The translations under genes were made by a program, and so were the position numbers. A stretch of 64,000 nt of DNA. It comes from Dehalococcoidia bacterium. Its GTDB lineage: Bacteria > Chloroflexota > Dehalococcoidia > UBA2979. A model generated the notes under the pieces. The model was not told the DNA's origin, made no database searches, and worked only from the letters and a program-made list of their open reading frames with translations. Positions 24,234 to 32,098 of this stretch are shown one piece after another. How positions within the stretch are numbered: the stretch's first letter is position 1; every line of letters starts with the position of its first letter. Location of the stretch: positions 1 through 64,000 of the forward strand of contig SHYP01000004.1 in NCBI GenBank assembly GCA_009692725.1, read 5' to 3'.

Positions 24234-25280
24234 GTGGCCACGCAACCGTTGCGCATCGCCGTCATCGGCGCCGGCGCGAACACCCGCCTGCGCCACATCC
24301 CCGGCTTCCAGGCGCTGCCCGGCGTCGAGATCGCCGCCGTCTGCAACCGCACCGAGGCGAGTGGCCGCGCCGTCGCCGACGTCTTCGCCATCCCCCGCGT
24401 CGAGACCGATGCGCTCGCGCTGCTGCGCGACCCGGACATCGACGCCGTCTGCATCGGCACATGGCCCTACCGCCATCACGCCTACGCGCTCGTCGCGCTA
24501 GCCGCCGGCAAGCACGTGCTGTGCGAGGCGCGCATGGCGATGAACGCCGCCGAGGCCCGCGACCTGCTCGCCGCCGCCGACGCTCGCCCCGACCGCGTCG
24601 CGCAGCTCGTGCCCGCCCCGTCGGACCTGCGCTGGTGGCGCACCGTGCGCCGCCTGCTCGCCGAGGGCGCGCTCGGCCCGCTGCGCGAGGTGCACGCAAC
24701 CATGCTCGGCGGCGGCGCGCTCGACCCGGCCGCGCCCCTGCACTGGCGCGAGCGCGACGACTACTCCGGCTACAACACGATGTCGCTCGGCATCCTCGCC
24801 GAGACCGTCGAGCGCTGGCTCGGCCCCACCGAGCGCGTGCTGGCGGACGCCGCGACCTTCACCGCCGCGCGCACCGACGCGGAGACCGGCCGCCCGCGCG
24901 CCGTTACGATCCCGGATTCGCTCGGCGTCCTCGCGCGCATGCCGGACGGCACGCGCGTCACCTACCGAGTAAGCGCCGTCACCGCCGGCGCGCGCGGCGC
25001 GAACGGCATCTCGCTCTTCGGCGCCGCCGCCTCGCTACACCTCTCGTTCGCTGACGACACGCTGACGCTCGTCCCGCTCCGCGGCCAGCCGCAGCCGCTC
25101 GCGCCCGACCCCGGCACCGACGTGGGCTGGGCCGTCGAGCGCGATTTCGTGGCGTCGATCCGCACCGGCGCCCCCGTCGAGCTCACCAGCTTCGCCGACG
25201 GCCTGCGCTACATGCGCTTCACCGAGGCGGTCTGGCGCAGCTGGAACGAAGCCCGCCCGCTCTACCTCGCCGACGTCTGA
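24234..25280 (+). CDS. Gfo/Idh/MocA-family oxidoreductase
   Basis: A 348-residue NAD(P)-dependent enzyme. Rossmann start I-A-V-I-G-A-G-A-N-T-R at about 8-18, then A-V-C-N-R, D-A-V-C-I-G-T-W-P and the G-K-H-V-L-C-E-A-R-M-A block. The usual E-K-P motif after H-V-L-C is changed to E-A-R, losing the catalytic Lys seen in most sugar dehydrogenases; an altered reaction or substrate is possible. The C-terminal alpha/beta domain follows from 125. GTG 24234 has GAGGAGGCA upstream. Single-gene unit. Confidence 0.85.
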   Translation: MATQPLRIAVIGAGANTRLRHIPGFQALPGVEIAAVCNRTEASGRAVADVFAIPRVETDALALLRDPDIDAVCIGTWPYRHHAYALVALAAGKHVLCEARMAMNAAEARDLLAAADARPDRVAQLVPAPSDLRWWRTVRRLLAEGALGPLREVHATMLGGGALDPAAPLHWRERDDYSGYNTMSLGILAETVERWLGPTERVLADAATFTAARTDAETGRPRAVTIPDSLGVLARMPDGTRVTYRVSAVTAGARGANGISLFGAAASLHLSFADDTLTLVPLRGQPQPLAPDPGTDVGWAVERDFVASIRTGAPVELTSFADGLRYMRFTEAVWRSWNEARPLYLADV

Positions 25281-25304
25281 GCCGTACCGGCGCGCTCCTA
25301 CTCG

Positions 25305-25637
25305 ATGCAGTTCGGTGGCCACGAGCCCCCGTGGTCGTGGCGCCGCGCCTCCGTGCAGCTCGCCGCGAACGCCGCCGGCCTCTGGCTCGCCGCCGCCCTC
25401 GTCCCCGGCATCGCCATCGACGACTGGCAGTCGCTCGTCGCCGGGACCGCCATCTTCGCGATCGTCAACACGCTCGTGCGCCCCATCGCCGCCTTCGTCT
25501 CATGCTGCCTGATCGCGCTGACGTTCGGCCTGTTCCTACGGTGTCCGAAACATACGCACGCGCTCCACGTGGAGCGTCTGCGTCGGCGCCCCCGTGGCGC
25601 GCGCATCCTAGCGGATCGGCACATGGCGCAGCGCTAG
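25305..25637 (+). pseudogene. Truncated phage-holin-4-like (DUF/PF04020-type) membrane protein
   Basis: Residues 1-77 carry the first half of the small four-helix family: V-Q-L-A-A-N-A-A-G-L-W-L-A-A-A-L-V-P-G-I, then A-I-V-N-T-L-V-R-P-I and L-T-F-G-L-F-L. Normal members continue with L-V-I-N-A-L-M-L-W and two more helices, but after G-L-F-L (about base 25538) the sequence turns to a basic, non-membrane tail of 32 residues. I read this as a break point where foreign or rearranged DNA starts. A 16-base palindrome lies just beyond it at 25561-25576. Confidence 0.6.
25561..25576. repeat. 16-base perfect palindrome at the holin break point
   Basis: CGCTCCACGTGGAGCG is self-complementary and lies about 25 bases past the point where the holin-like frame loses similarity. 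It may be a terminator-like hairpin or part of a rearrangement end. Confidence 0.5.
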
Positions 25638-25697
25638 GGGCCGCGCGCCGCGCGCGCGGGTAGCGGCAAGGCCGCTGCCGTCGCCTGACGATCGCGA

Positions 25698-26268
25698 TCA
25701 GTAGCGTCTCTCTGTGCAGTCGATCGCCGCGACAAAGCCACCTGGGCAGTACGTGTATCTGTGCGACCCGGTCTGCCCGTTCTTGATGTACATCGCCACG
25801 AAGGCGCGGTCGTATAATGCTGCCTCGGCGGCGGTAGCACGGTCTGCCAGGACGGCATCACGCAACTCAGCGGCGCGGCGATCGTTAAACACCATAACGA
25901 CCGCGTTGCGATCGCCCCGGTAGTCTGTGCGCAAGTAATCGCCCACCCACGCCAAGTTTTGATCGGTCGAGACTACGATCGTCGCGCCCCTTCCGCCCGC
26001 GGGGATGGACCGCGAGGTCACCACTACGTACCGTGGCTGTGGTGTTGACTGGGGCATCGGTGTCTCCGCTACGGCCGTCGCTGCGGCCGTCGCTGCGGCC
26101 GTAGCGGAGACACCTGTGCATCAACGTCGCATGCGCGTCCACTTCACTCCTGTCACCACTGTCTCCGCATGCCACGGCGGCTGACCCGAGCACAGCAATC
26201 AGGACGAGCGCCGCCCGGCCGCTTCGCGTCGGCCAACCCGAGTTCACCATCCGTCTCATGACTCGCAT
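25698..26268 (-). pseudogene. Lipoprotein-like gene, frameshifted at an inverted repeat
   Basis: The frame from 26268 begins M-R-V-M-R-R-M-V-N-S-G-W, a hydrophobic run and a lipobox-like A-A-V-A-C, then reads into a repeat-rich section. The continuation in another frame (26057 to 25698) is a globular sequence containing Y-V-V-V-T-S-R-S-I-P, W-V-G-D-Y-L-R-T-D-Y and R-D-A-V-L-A-D-R. Joining them needs one frame change near the 19-bp inverted repeat 26059-26114. I do not recognise the family. Alternatively the 119-residue C-terminal part is a separate gene starting at ATG 26057. Third-position G/C is lower than in the neighbours. Confidence 0.45.
26059..26114. repeat. 19-bp inverted repeat with internal direct repeats
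   Basis: Arms 26059-26077 and 26096-26114 are perfect reverse complements; the 18-base spacer and inner arm ends contain tandem GTCGCTGCGGCC-type units. Slippage here could produce the frame change seen in the lipoprotein-like gene. Confidence 0.8.
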
Positions 26269-26375
26269 CCAATCCCGTCTCGGTCGCCGTCGAAGCCGTG
26301 GGGGTCGGCCCCCACCAAAGAGGCCCTCGCCGGAGTTATAGCAGGGGTTGTCGGCATCGCTCGCCGACGCCCGGT
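26256..26375 (-). pseudogene. Remnant of an Excalibur-type calcium-binding domain
   Basis: The last 19 codons before the stop at 26256 read G-A-D-P-H-G-F-D-G-D-R-D-G-I-G-C-E-S, close to the D-x-D-x-D-G-I-G-C-E ending of Excalibur domains. The expected upstream half (D-A-D-N-P-C-Y-N-S-G-E-G) appears in a neighbouring frame, so a frameshift separates them. No start or signal peptide is recoverable. Confidence 0.4.
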
Positions 26376-26530
26376 ACAGACCCGAAGCCGCTCGTCACCA
26401 CGCCACCATCGTCTGCCGCGTGCCAGCGGCCGATCGGCCAACGCCGGAGCGGTCGCACGACGCCGGACGGCCAGTGCGCACACGTGTTCGGATTCGCCCG
26501 GTGCGCCACTCCGCGCTCCGCCAGCAGTCC

Positions 26531-26862
26531 AGGGCCGTCCGGCTGTTGTACGAGCTCAGCGCGAACTTCTGGGGCGTGGGCGCGCTGTTCTTCGGGCTCT
26601 GGCTGATCCCCATGGGGCTGGTCACCGCCACCTCGGGGCGGATGTTGCGGCCACTGGGTTGGACGTTGGTCGTGGGCGGGATCGGCTACATCCTCAGCGC
26701 CTTCGTCGACCACGGCTTTAGCGACGCCCCGAGCTGGCTGGTCGACGGCCTGACCGTACCGGCCACCATCGGCGAGTTCTGGATGATCGGCTCCAGCTGC
26801 TCGTGGGCATCCGCGCGACGACTCCCGAGCATTCGACCCCACGAGCCGCTCTCGCTGCCTAG
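26531..26862 (+). pseudogene. C-terminal fragment of a DUF4386-like membrane protein, frameshifted
   Basis: The section contains A-N-F-W-G-V-G-A-L-F-F-G-L-W-L-I-P-M-G, G-W-T-L-V-V-G-G-I-G-Y and V-P-A-T-I-G-E-F-W-M-I-G, which is the helix 5-7 portion of DUF4386 proteins. The N-terminal half is absent. After W-M-I-G a one-base shift is needed to recover the natural end L-Q-L-L-V-G-I-R-A-T-T-P and stop at 26862. It is decaying DNA in the same disturbed block as its neighbours. Confidence 0.55.
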
Positions 26863-26879
26863 ACCCGCTAGATCGCTTG

Positions 26880-26919
26880 AGCAGTCGGCGCGCTCGCCCG
26901 TACGTGCGCGCCGACTGCT
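26880..26919. terminator. Hairpin, perfect 14-bp stem
   Basis: Arms 26880-26893 and 26906-26919 around a 12-base spacer. It lies between the DUF4386 remnant and the convergent phosphoesterase gene and could terminate both. Confidence 0.6.
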
Positions 26920-26989
26920 GCCCCTACGCAGCCGACGACGCCATCGTCGCGTCGATCGTCCCGCTGCTCGACCGTTGACTGGCGCTTCG

Positions 26990-27550
26990 CTAGCTCACAG
27001 CTACGCTCGCGAGCTCGACGATGCGGGCCTGCGGCCCGTCCGACCCGAGCTCGAGCAGCGCCACCGTGCCGAGCTTCATCGTCTGCGCCACCATCGTCGG
27101 GCTGCCCGGATTCACGAACAGCACCCCCTGGTGCGTCTCCACCATCGCCTCGTGCGTGTACCCGAACACCACGATGTCCACCGGCTCGCCGAAGATGTTC
27201 CGCAACTCCTCCGGAATCGACTTCCCCGCGGGGTAGCGATTGAGGTTACCGGGCCACACGTCGTCCGCCAGCGGCTGCATCTCGATCTTGTGCACCATCC
27301 CGATCGTGTGCCCGCCCAGCTTCACGACCATGGGGATGCTCACCCGCGGCCCCGCCGTCTCCGAGCCCACCAGCCCCCCCGGCACCGCGTGCACCGGCGC
27401 GATGCGTTCGAGCCAGTCGACGCACGACTGGATGTAGATGTCCCCCGCGTGCAGGATCACATCCACGCCCTCGAACGCCCCGATCACCTGCGCTGGCGGC
27501 TCCGGCCCCATCGACGGGATGTGCGTGTCCGAGATCAGCCCGATGCGCAT
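26990..27550 (-). CDS. YfcE/MJ0936-type metallophosphoesterase
   Basis: A 186-residue calcineurin-like phosphoesterase. Metal-binding blocks in order: I-S-D-T-H-I (Asp8, His10), H-A-G-D-I-Y, P-G-G-L-V-G in place of the usual G-N-x-D, and F-G-Y-T-H-E. The GNxD Asn is not present in the expected place, so activity may be altered. The group hydrolyses phosphodiesters in vitro. ATG 27550 is preceded by AAAGGTGG. It trails the sbcC gene by 215 bases on the same strand. Confidence 0.85.
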   Translation of the reverse strand: MRIGLISDTHIPSMGPEPPAQVIGAFEGVDVILHAGDIYIQSCVDWLERIAPVHAVPGGLVGSETAGPRVSIPMVVKLGGHTIGMVHKIEMQPLADDVWPGNLNRYPAGKSIPEELRNIFGEPVDIVVFGYTHEAMVETHQGVLFVNPGSPTMVAQTMKLGTVALLELGSDGPQARIVELASVAVS

Positions 27551-27765
27551 GCGGCCACCTTTCAACGCGCGCCGCCGTCGACGCAAGTCGCGCGCGCACC
27601 CATTCAGCCGGTCGGCTTCGCCCGCTCGGCGCCTCAGCCTACTGCATCGCGGTGCGCATGGCGGGTGGTACCGCGGCGCGGCGAGTGCCGCGGTGGCGAA
27701 CGCTATCGTCGCGCCCGCGAGCATCGCCCCTGCCGAAGCCGGAGCCGCCGGTCACGGCAAGTGAC

Positions 27766-30700
27766 CTAACCCGTCGACAAGCGCACCGTGCTGCCCGCGC
27801 CCTCGCGCACCACCTCGAAGCGGTCCGCCAGCCGCTCCGCGACGAGCGGCACGTGCGAGATCACGCCGATGACGCGCTGCCCGCCCGCGAGCAGCTCCAG
27901 CCCCTCCAGCGCCACGTCCAGCGAATCCGCGTCGAGCGACCCGAACCCCTCGTCGAGGAACAGCGACTCGAGCGAGACCGCGCCGCCGTGCCCTGCCAGC
28001 TCCGGCAGCCGTTCCGCCAGCGCCAGCGCCAGCGCCAGGCTCGCCAGGAACGTCTCGCCGCCGGACAGCGTCTTCACGGACCGTGCCTCGTCACCGTTCA
28101 GCCGGTCCACCACCTGGAACTCGTCGTCCAGCACGCGCAGCCGGTACCGCCCGCGACTCAGCTGCTCCAGGTGGCCCGCCGCCTCGTTCGCCAGCGCGTG
28201 CATCGCCTCGCGCTGCACGAACGCGACGAAGCGGTTGCGATGCAGCTCCTGCTCGAGCGCCCCCGCGAGCTCCGCGCCCTGCGCGAACGCCTGCTGCTGC
28301 TCCGCGAGCTGCGCCGCCTCCGTGCGCTCACGCGCCGCCGCCTCCAGCCGCGCCCCCAGCCCGCCGAGCGCGCCCGCCGCGTCCTGCTCCGCGCGATCGA
28401 GCCGCGTCGCCGCCGCCCCCAGCGTCGCCGCGTCCGGCGGCGATTCCAGACGCAGCCGCTCCCGCGCCGCGCCCGCGTACGCGTCGCGCGCCGCACACGC
28501 GCGCCGCTCCGCTTCCGCGCACGCCGCCTGCGCCGTCGCCGCCTGCGCCGCCGCGAGCCCGGCCGCGGCCGCACGCTCATCGCGGCGCGCGCTCGCCGCT
28601 GCTTGCGCCTGCGCGCTCTCGTGCAGCGCCGCGCCCAGCGCCTCAACGTGCGCCGCGAGCGCGAGCGCGGCCGCGAGCGCCGCCCGCAGCGCCGCCACGC
28701 CGCCCGGCGCCGCGTCGGGGTGCGCGGCCGCCAGCTGCTGCGCGTGCGCCGCCGCCTCCCGCTCCGTCCCCGCCGCCTGCTCCACCAGCGCCGCCGCCGA
28801 GCGCGCGCGATGCTCCGCCTCCAGCTCGGCGCGTTCCGCCGCGCTCACCGCCGCCGTCGCGGCTGCGGCCGCTGCTACCGCGCGCTCGAGCGCCTCCCGC
28901 GCCACGCTGAGACTCGCTACCGTGACCGTCGCACGCGCACGTCCGTCCGCGCGGCCCCACGTGCGCACCGCGAGCGCAGACTCCGCCATTTCGTCTCCCC
29001 CTCGCCCCGCAGGGGAGAGGGGGCCGGGGGGTGAGGGTTCAGGCTCCGGCAGCCCCTCGGGGAGCGCGGCAAGCGCGAAGCTCAGCTCCCGTTCCGCGAG
29101 CGCCGCCGCGCGCTCGGCCGCCACCGCCGCTGTCGCGCGCCCGCGCTCCGCCGCCGCGGCCACCACCGCTTCGCGTGCCGCACCCTCGACGTCTACGCGC
29201 GCCACGTCCGCCGCCGCGCACGCCCCCACCAGCGTCGCCTCCGCGTCGGCGAGCGATGCCGCCGCGCTGCGCGCACCCTCGACGCGCGCGTGGGCCGCTG
29301 CCGCCTCGTTGCCCGCCCGCTCGAGCGTGGCGCGCGCAGCGTCCAGCGCCGCCGCCGCTTCCACGCACGTCGCCTCCGCGGCATCGAGGTCGGGCGCCGC
29401 GCACGCCGCCACGCGCTCGATCGGCGCGCCGCACACAGGACACGGGTCGCCCGGACGCAGCTCGCGTTGCAGCTGCGCGGCCGCGTTCACGCGGCGCGCG
29501 ACCGCGAGCGCCGCCTGCGCGCGCTCCGCGTCCGCAGCCGCCGCCGCCGTGCAGCCAAGCGCCTCCCGGCGCGCCGCCTCACACTGCGCCGCCGCTACGA
29601 CCGCGCGCTGCAACGCCGCGTCGGCCTGCTGCTGCTGCACCAGCAGCGCCGCGCCGCGCGCAGCAAGCTCCGCGAACACGTGCCCGCGCTGCTCCTCGCC
29701 GCTCGCCGCGGCCTCCGCGCGCGAGCGTTCGACTTGTGCGCTCGCCACCGTCGTCGCGAGCTCGTCGCGCGCGACACGCGCCCCGGTCGCGAGCGGCGCG
29801 AGCGCCGCCGCCGCGCGCCGCTGCGCTGCGCCCGCCGCCTCGAGGTCCCGCCGCGCGCCGTCCGCGGCCGCACGCGCCGCGTCGCGCGCCGCGCACGCGA
29901 CACGCGCCGCCTCCGCATGAGCCGCCGCCTGCGCCACCGCGCGCGCGTGCGCGGCCTCCGCCTGCTCGCGCTGCGCCGCCATCGCCAGCGCGCGCTCCAG
30001 CTCGCGCTGCGCCGCCTCGTCGTACGCGACCGACGCGCGCTCCGTCGCCAGCGCCCGCGCACGCAGCTCGGCGTCCGCGAGCGCCGTCGCTGCACCGGCC
30101 GCCGCGCGCTCCGCGCCGAGGCACGCCTCCGCCGCCAGCCGCGCTGCCGCAGCCGCCGCGGTCGCCTCACGCGCCCGCTCCGCCGCCTCGCGTTCGAGCG
30201 TGACGAGCGCCGCCACCGCCTCGCGCTGCGCGACGATCGCCTCGCGCCGCCGCAGCAGCTCCGCGCGCTCACGCTCGAGCTCCGCCTGCGCCTCGGGCGT
30301 CGCTAGCGTCAGCCGCGCGCGCTGCTGCTCGAGCGCCGTCGCCGCCAGCCGCGCGCCGCTCGCGCGCGCCCGCCCCGCCCGCCCCATCGCCTCGTACACG
30401 CCCAGCCCGAGCAAGTTCGCGAGGATGTCGCGCCGCTCGCCCGGATCGCCGCGCAGGAACGCGTCGAACGCGCCCTGCGGCAGCAACATCGTCTTCGTGA
30501 ACGTCGCGTAGTCGAGCCCGAGCAGCGCGCGCACGCGCGCCGTCACGTCCTTCGCGCGGTCCGCCAGCGCCTCCCACGACCCATCCCCGAGCAACCGCTC
30601 GAGCCGGTACGCGCTCGCGCGCCCGATCTGCCGGCTCACGCGATACGTCTCGCTGCCCACCGTGAAGTCGAGCCGCGCCGCCATCACCGTCGCGCCGTGC

Positions 30701-30894
30701 GACAGCAGTTGCCGCGTCTCCTTGCCGACGCGCGGCACCTCGCCGTATAAGGCCCACGTCATCGCGTCGAGCAGCGACGACTTGCCCGCGCCCGTCGGCC
30801 CCGTGATCGCGAACAGCCGCCGCCCGCGGAAGTCCACGACAGTGCGCTCGCGGAACGCCGTGAAGCCGCGCAGCTCCAGCTCCAGCGGCTTCAC
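27766..30894 (-). CDS. sbcC: Exonuclease subunit SbcC (Rad50-like)
   Basis: A 1042-residue SMC-like ATPase. Walker A T-G-P-T-G-A-G-K-S at 31-39, Q-loop in L-L-P-Q-G-A-F-D-A-F-L, then long Ala/Arg/Glu coiled coils. The zinc hook C-P-V-C is at 485-488. After the second coiled coil come the signature L-S-G-G-E-T-F-L-A-S (from 943) and Walker B L-F-L-D-E-G-F-G-S-L-D. With SbcD it forms the double-strand end and hairpin nuclease. A dispersed G/C-rich repeat is inserted in frame at 28995-29040, adding E-P-S-P-P-G-P-L-S-P-A-G-R-G. GTG 30894 overlaps the sbcD stop (GTGA). Confidence 0.92.
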   Translation of the reverse strand: MKPLELELRGFTAFRERTVVDFRGRRLFAITGPTGAGKSSLLDAMTWALYGEVPRVGKETRQLLSHGATVMAARLDFTVGSETYRVSRQIGRASAYRLERLLGDGSWEALADRAKDVTARVRALLGLDYATFTKTMLLPQGAFDAFLRGDPGERRDILANLLGLGVYEAMGRAGRARASGARLAATALEQQRARLTLATPEAQAELERERAELLRRREAIVAQREAVAALVTLEREAAERAREATAAAAAARLAAEACLGAERAAAGAATALADAELRARALATERASVAYDEAAQRELERALAMAAQREQAEAAHARAVAQAAAHAEAARVACAARDAARAAADGARRDLEAAGAAQRRAAAALAPLATGARVARDELATTVASAQVERSRAEAAASGEEQRGHVFAELAARGAALLVQQQQADAALQRAVVAAAQCEAARREALGCTAAAAADAERAQAALAVARRVNAAAQLQRELRPGDPCPVCGAPIERVAACAAPDLDAAEATCVEAAAALDAARATLERAGNEAAAAHARVEGARSAAASLADAEATLVGACAAADVARVDVEGAAREAVVAAAAERGRATAAVAAERAAALAERELSFALAALPEGLPEPEPSPPGPLSPAGRGGDEMAESALAVRTWGRADGRARATVTVASLSVAREALERAVAAAAAATAAVSAAERAELEAEHRARSAAALVEQAAGTEREAAAHAQQLAAAHPDAAPGGVAALRAALAAALALAAHVEALGAALHESAQAQAAASARRDERAAAAGLAAAQAATAQAACAEAERRACAARDAYAGAARERLRLESPPDAATLGAAATRLDRAEQDAAGALGGLGARLEAAARERTEAAQLAEQQQAFAQGAELAGALEQELHRNRFVAFVQREAMHALANEAAGHLEQLSRGRYRLRVLDDEFQVVDRLNGDEARSVKTLSGGETFLASLALALALAERLPELAGHGGAVSLESLFLDEGFGSLDADSLDVALEGLELLAGGQRVIGVISHVPLVAERLADRFEVVREGAGSTVRLSTG
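28995..29040. repeat. Dispersed G/C-rich palindromic repeat, copy 1 (inside sbcC)
   Basis: One of three copies with the core CTCCCCCTCGCCCC ... GGGGAGAGGGGGCCGGGG ... TGAGGGT. The inner part is a near-palindrome. Here it is translated in frame within the SbcC coiled coil. The same type of repeat is known, from memory, as a common intergenic element in several bacterial genomes. Confidence 0.85.
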
Positions 30895-32081
30895 GCCACC
30901 GGCTCCGCCATCAGCGCGGCCTCTTCCGCCAGCACCTGCTCGTGCAGCTCCCGGAACAGCGCGAGCAGCTCGACGGCCGGCGCCGCGCCGTGCTGCTGCA
31001 CGTAGTAGCGCGCGAACAGCTCCTCCGGCTGCAAATGCGCGATGCCGATCGGCTCCGCCTCCTCCACCGATGGATAGTCGAGCCGCACGTCCACCGCGCC
31101 CGGCAACTGCTCCCGCACGCGCTGCGCGAGCCCCGGCTCCGGTCGCTCGACGTCGAGCACGACGCGCAGGTGTGCATCCCCCGCGCGCTCCGCCTCCACC
31201 AGCACGCGGTCCAGCGTTCCGCGCAGCTCCAGCAGCGCACGCCCGCTGCGCAGCAGGATCGCGCGCTGCGTCGCCGGCCGCCCCGCCGACGCCTCCACCA
31301 GCCGCACGACCTTCTGCTGCCCGCGCTCGCCGAAGTCGAGCTGCAGCAACGAGCCCGCGTACGCCGCCGGCACCGGCGCGCCCTGCAGCTCCTGCGGCTC
31401 GTGCACGTGCCCCAGCGCGACGTACTGCGCGGACGCCGGCAGCCGCTGCGCGGGCAGCGCGTACGTCTGCCCGATGTGCACCAACCGCTCCGAGCCGTCC
31501 ACCGTCGCCACGCGCGCGCCGTCGATGAACACGTGGCCGAGCAGCAGGTTCACCGCGCCCGCGTCGAAGCCCGCGCACATCGCGGCGTAGATGCGCGCGA
31601 CGCCGTCCGCGTAGCTCGCGAACCACTGTTCCTGCAGCTCCATCACCTGCGCCGCGTCCACCACGCGCCCCTCCGCGACGAACGGCACCGCCGCGATGCG
31701 CGCCGTCTCCCCCGCGCGCCCCTCGATGGTGAGCACGCCGCCGCCGTCCGGCCGCAGCAGCTTCGACTGCGTCTGCACGCCGAGCAGCTCCGACAGCAGC
31801 CCCAGCCCCTCGAGCTTGCGCGCCGAGTCGTGGTTGCCCGCGAGCAGCACTACCTGGATGCCGCTGTCGATGCACTGGCGCAGCGCGTCGTACACCAGCC
31901 GATCCGCCTCCGGCGGCGGCGTCTGCGAATCCCACACGTCCCCCGCCACGAGCAGCGCGTCGACGTGCTCCGCGCGTGCGATCCCCACCACCTCCGCCAG
32001 CACCTGCTCGAACTCCGCCACGCGGCTACGCCCGCGCATCGTGCGGCCGACGTGCCAGTCCGCGCTGTGCAGGAAACGCAT
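30891..32081 (-). CDS. sbcD: Exonuclease subunit SbcD (Mre11-like)
   Basis: A 396-residue nuclease. Phosphoesterase motifs in order: H-S-A-D-W-H-V-G-R (Asp8, His10), G-D-V-W-D (47-51), G-N-H-D (82-85), L-G-H-V and L-G-H-V-H. The C-terminal third is the capping and SbcC-contact domain. Manganese-dependent 3'-5' exonuclease and endonuclease, active with SbcC. ATG 32081 has GAGGAGGGG upstream. It lies 17 bases behind herA and overlaps sbcC by four bases. Confidence 0.93.
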   Translation of the reverse strand: MRFLHSADWHVGRTMRGRSRVAEFEQVLAEVVGIARAEHVDALLVAGDVWDSQTPPPEADRLVYDALRQCIDSGIQVVLLAGNHDSARKLEGLGLLSELLGVQTQSKLLRPDGGGVLTIEGRAGETARIAAVPFVAEGRVVDAAQVMELQEQWFASYADGVARIYAAMCAGFDAGAVNLLLGHVFIDGARVATVDGSERLVHIGQTYALPAQRLPASAQYVALGHVHEPQELQGAPVPAAYAGSLLQLDFGERGQQKVVRLVEASAGRPATQRAILLRSGRALLELRGTLDRVLVEAERAGDAHLRVVLDVERPEPGLAQRVREQLPGAVDVRLDYPSVEEAEPIGIAHLQPEELFARYYVQQHGAAPAVELLALFRELHEQVLAEEAALMAEPVA

Positions 32082-32098
32082 CGGCCCCTCCTCGCTCG

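Noticed and set aside
28083..30203. Several long plus-strand frames opposite sbcC
   Set aside because: Low-complexity Ala/Arg/Pro shadows of the coiled-coil coding strand.
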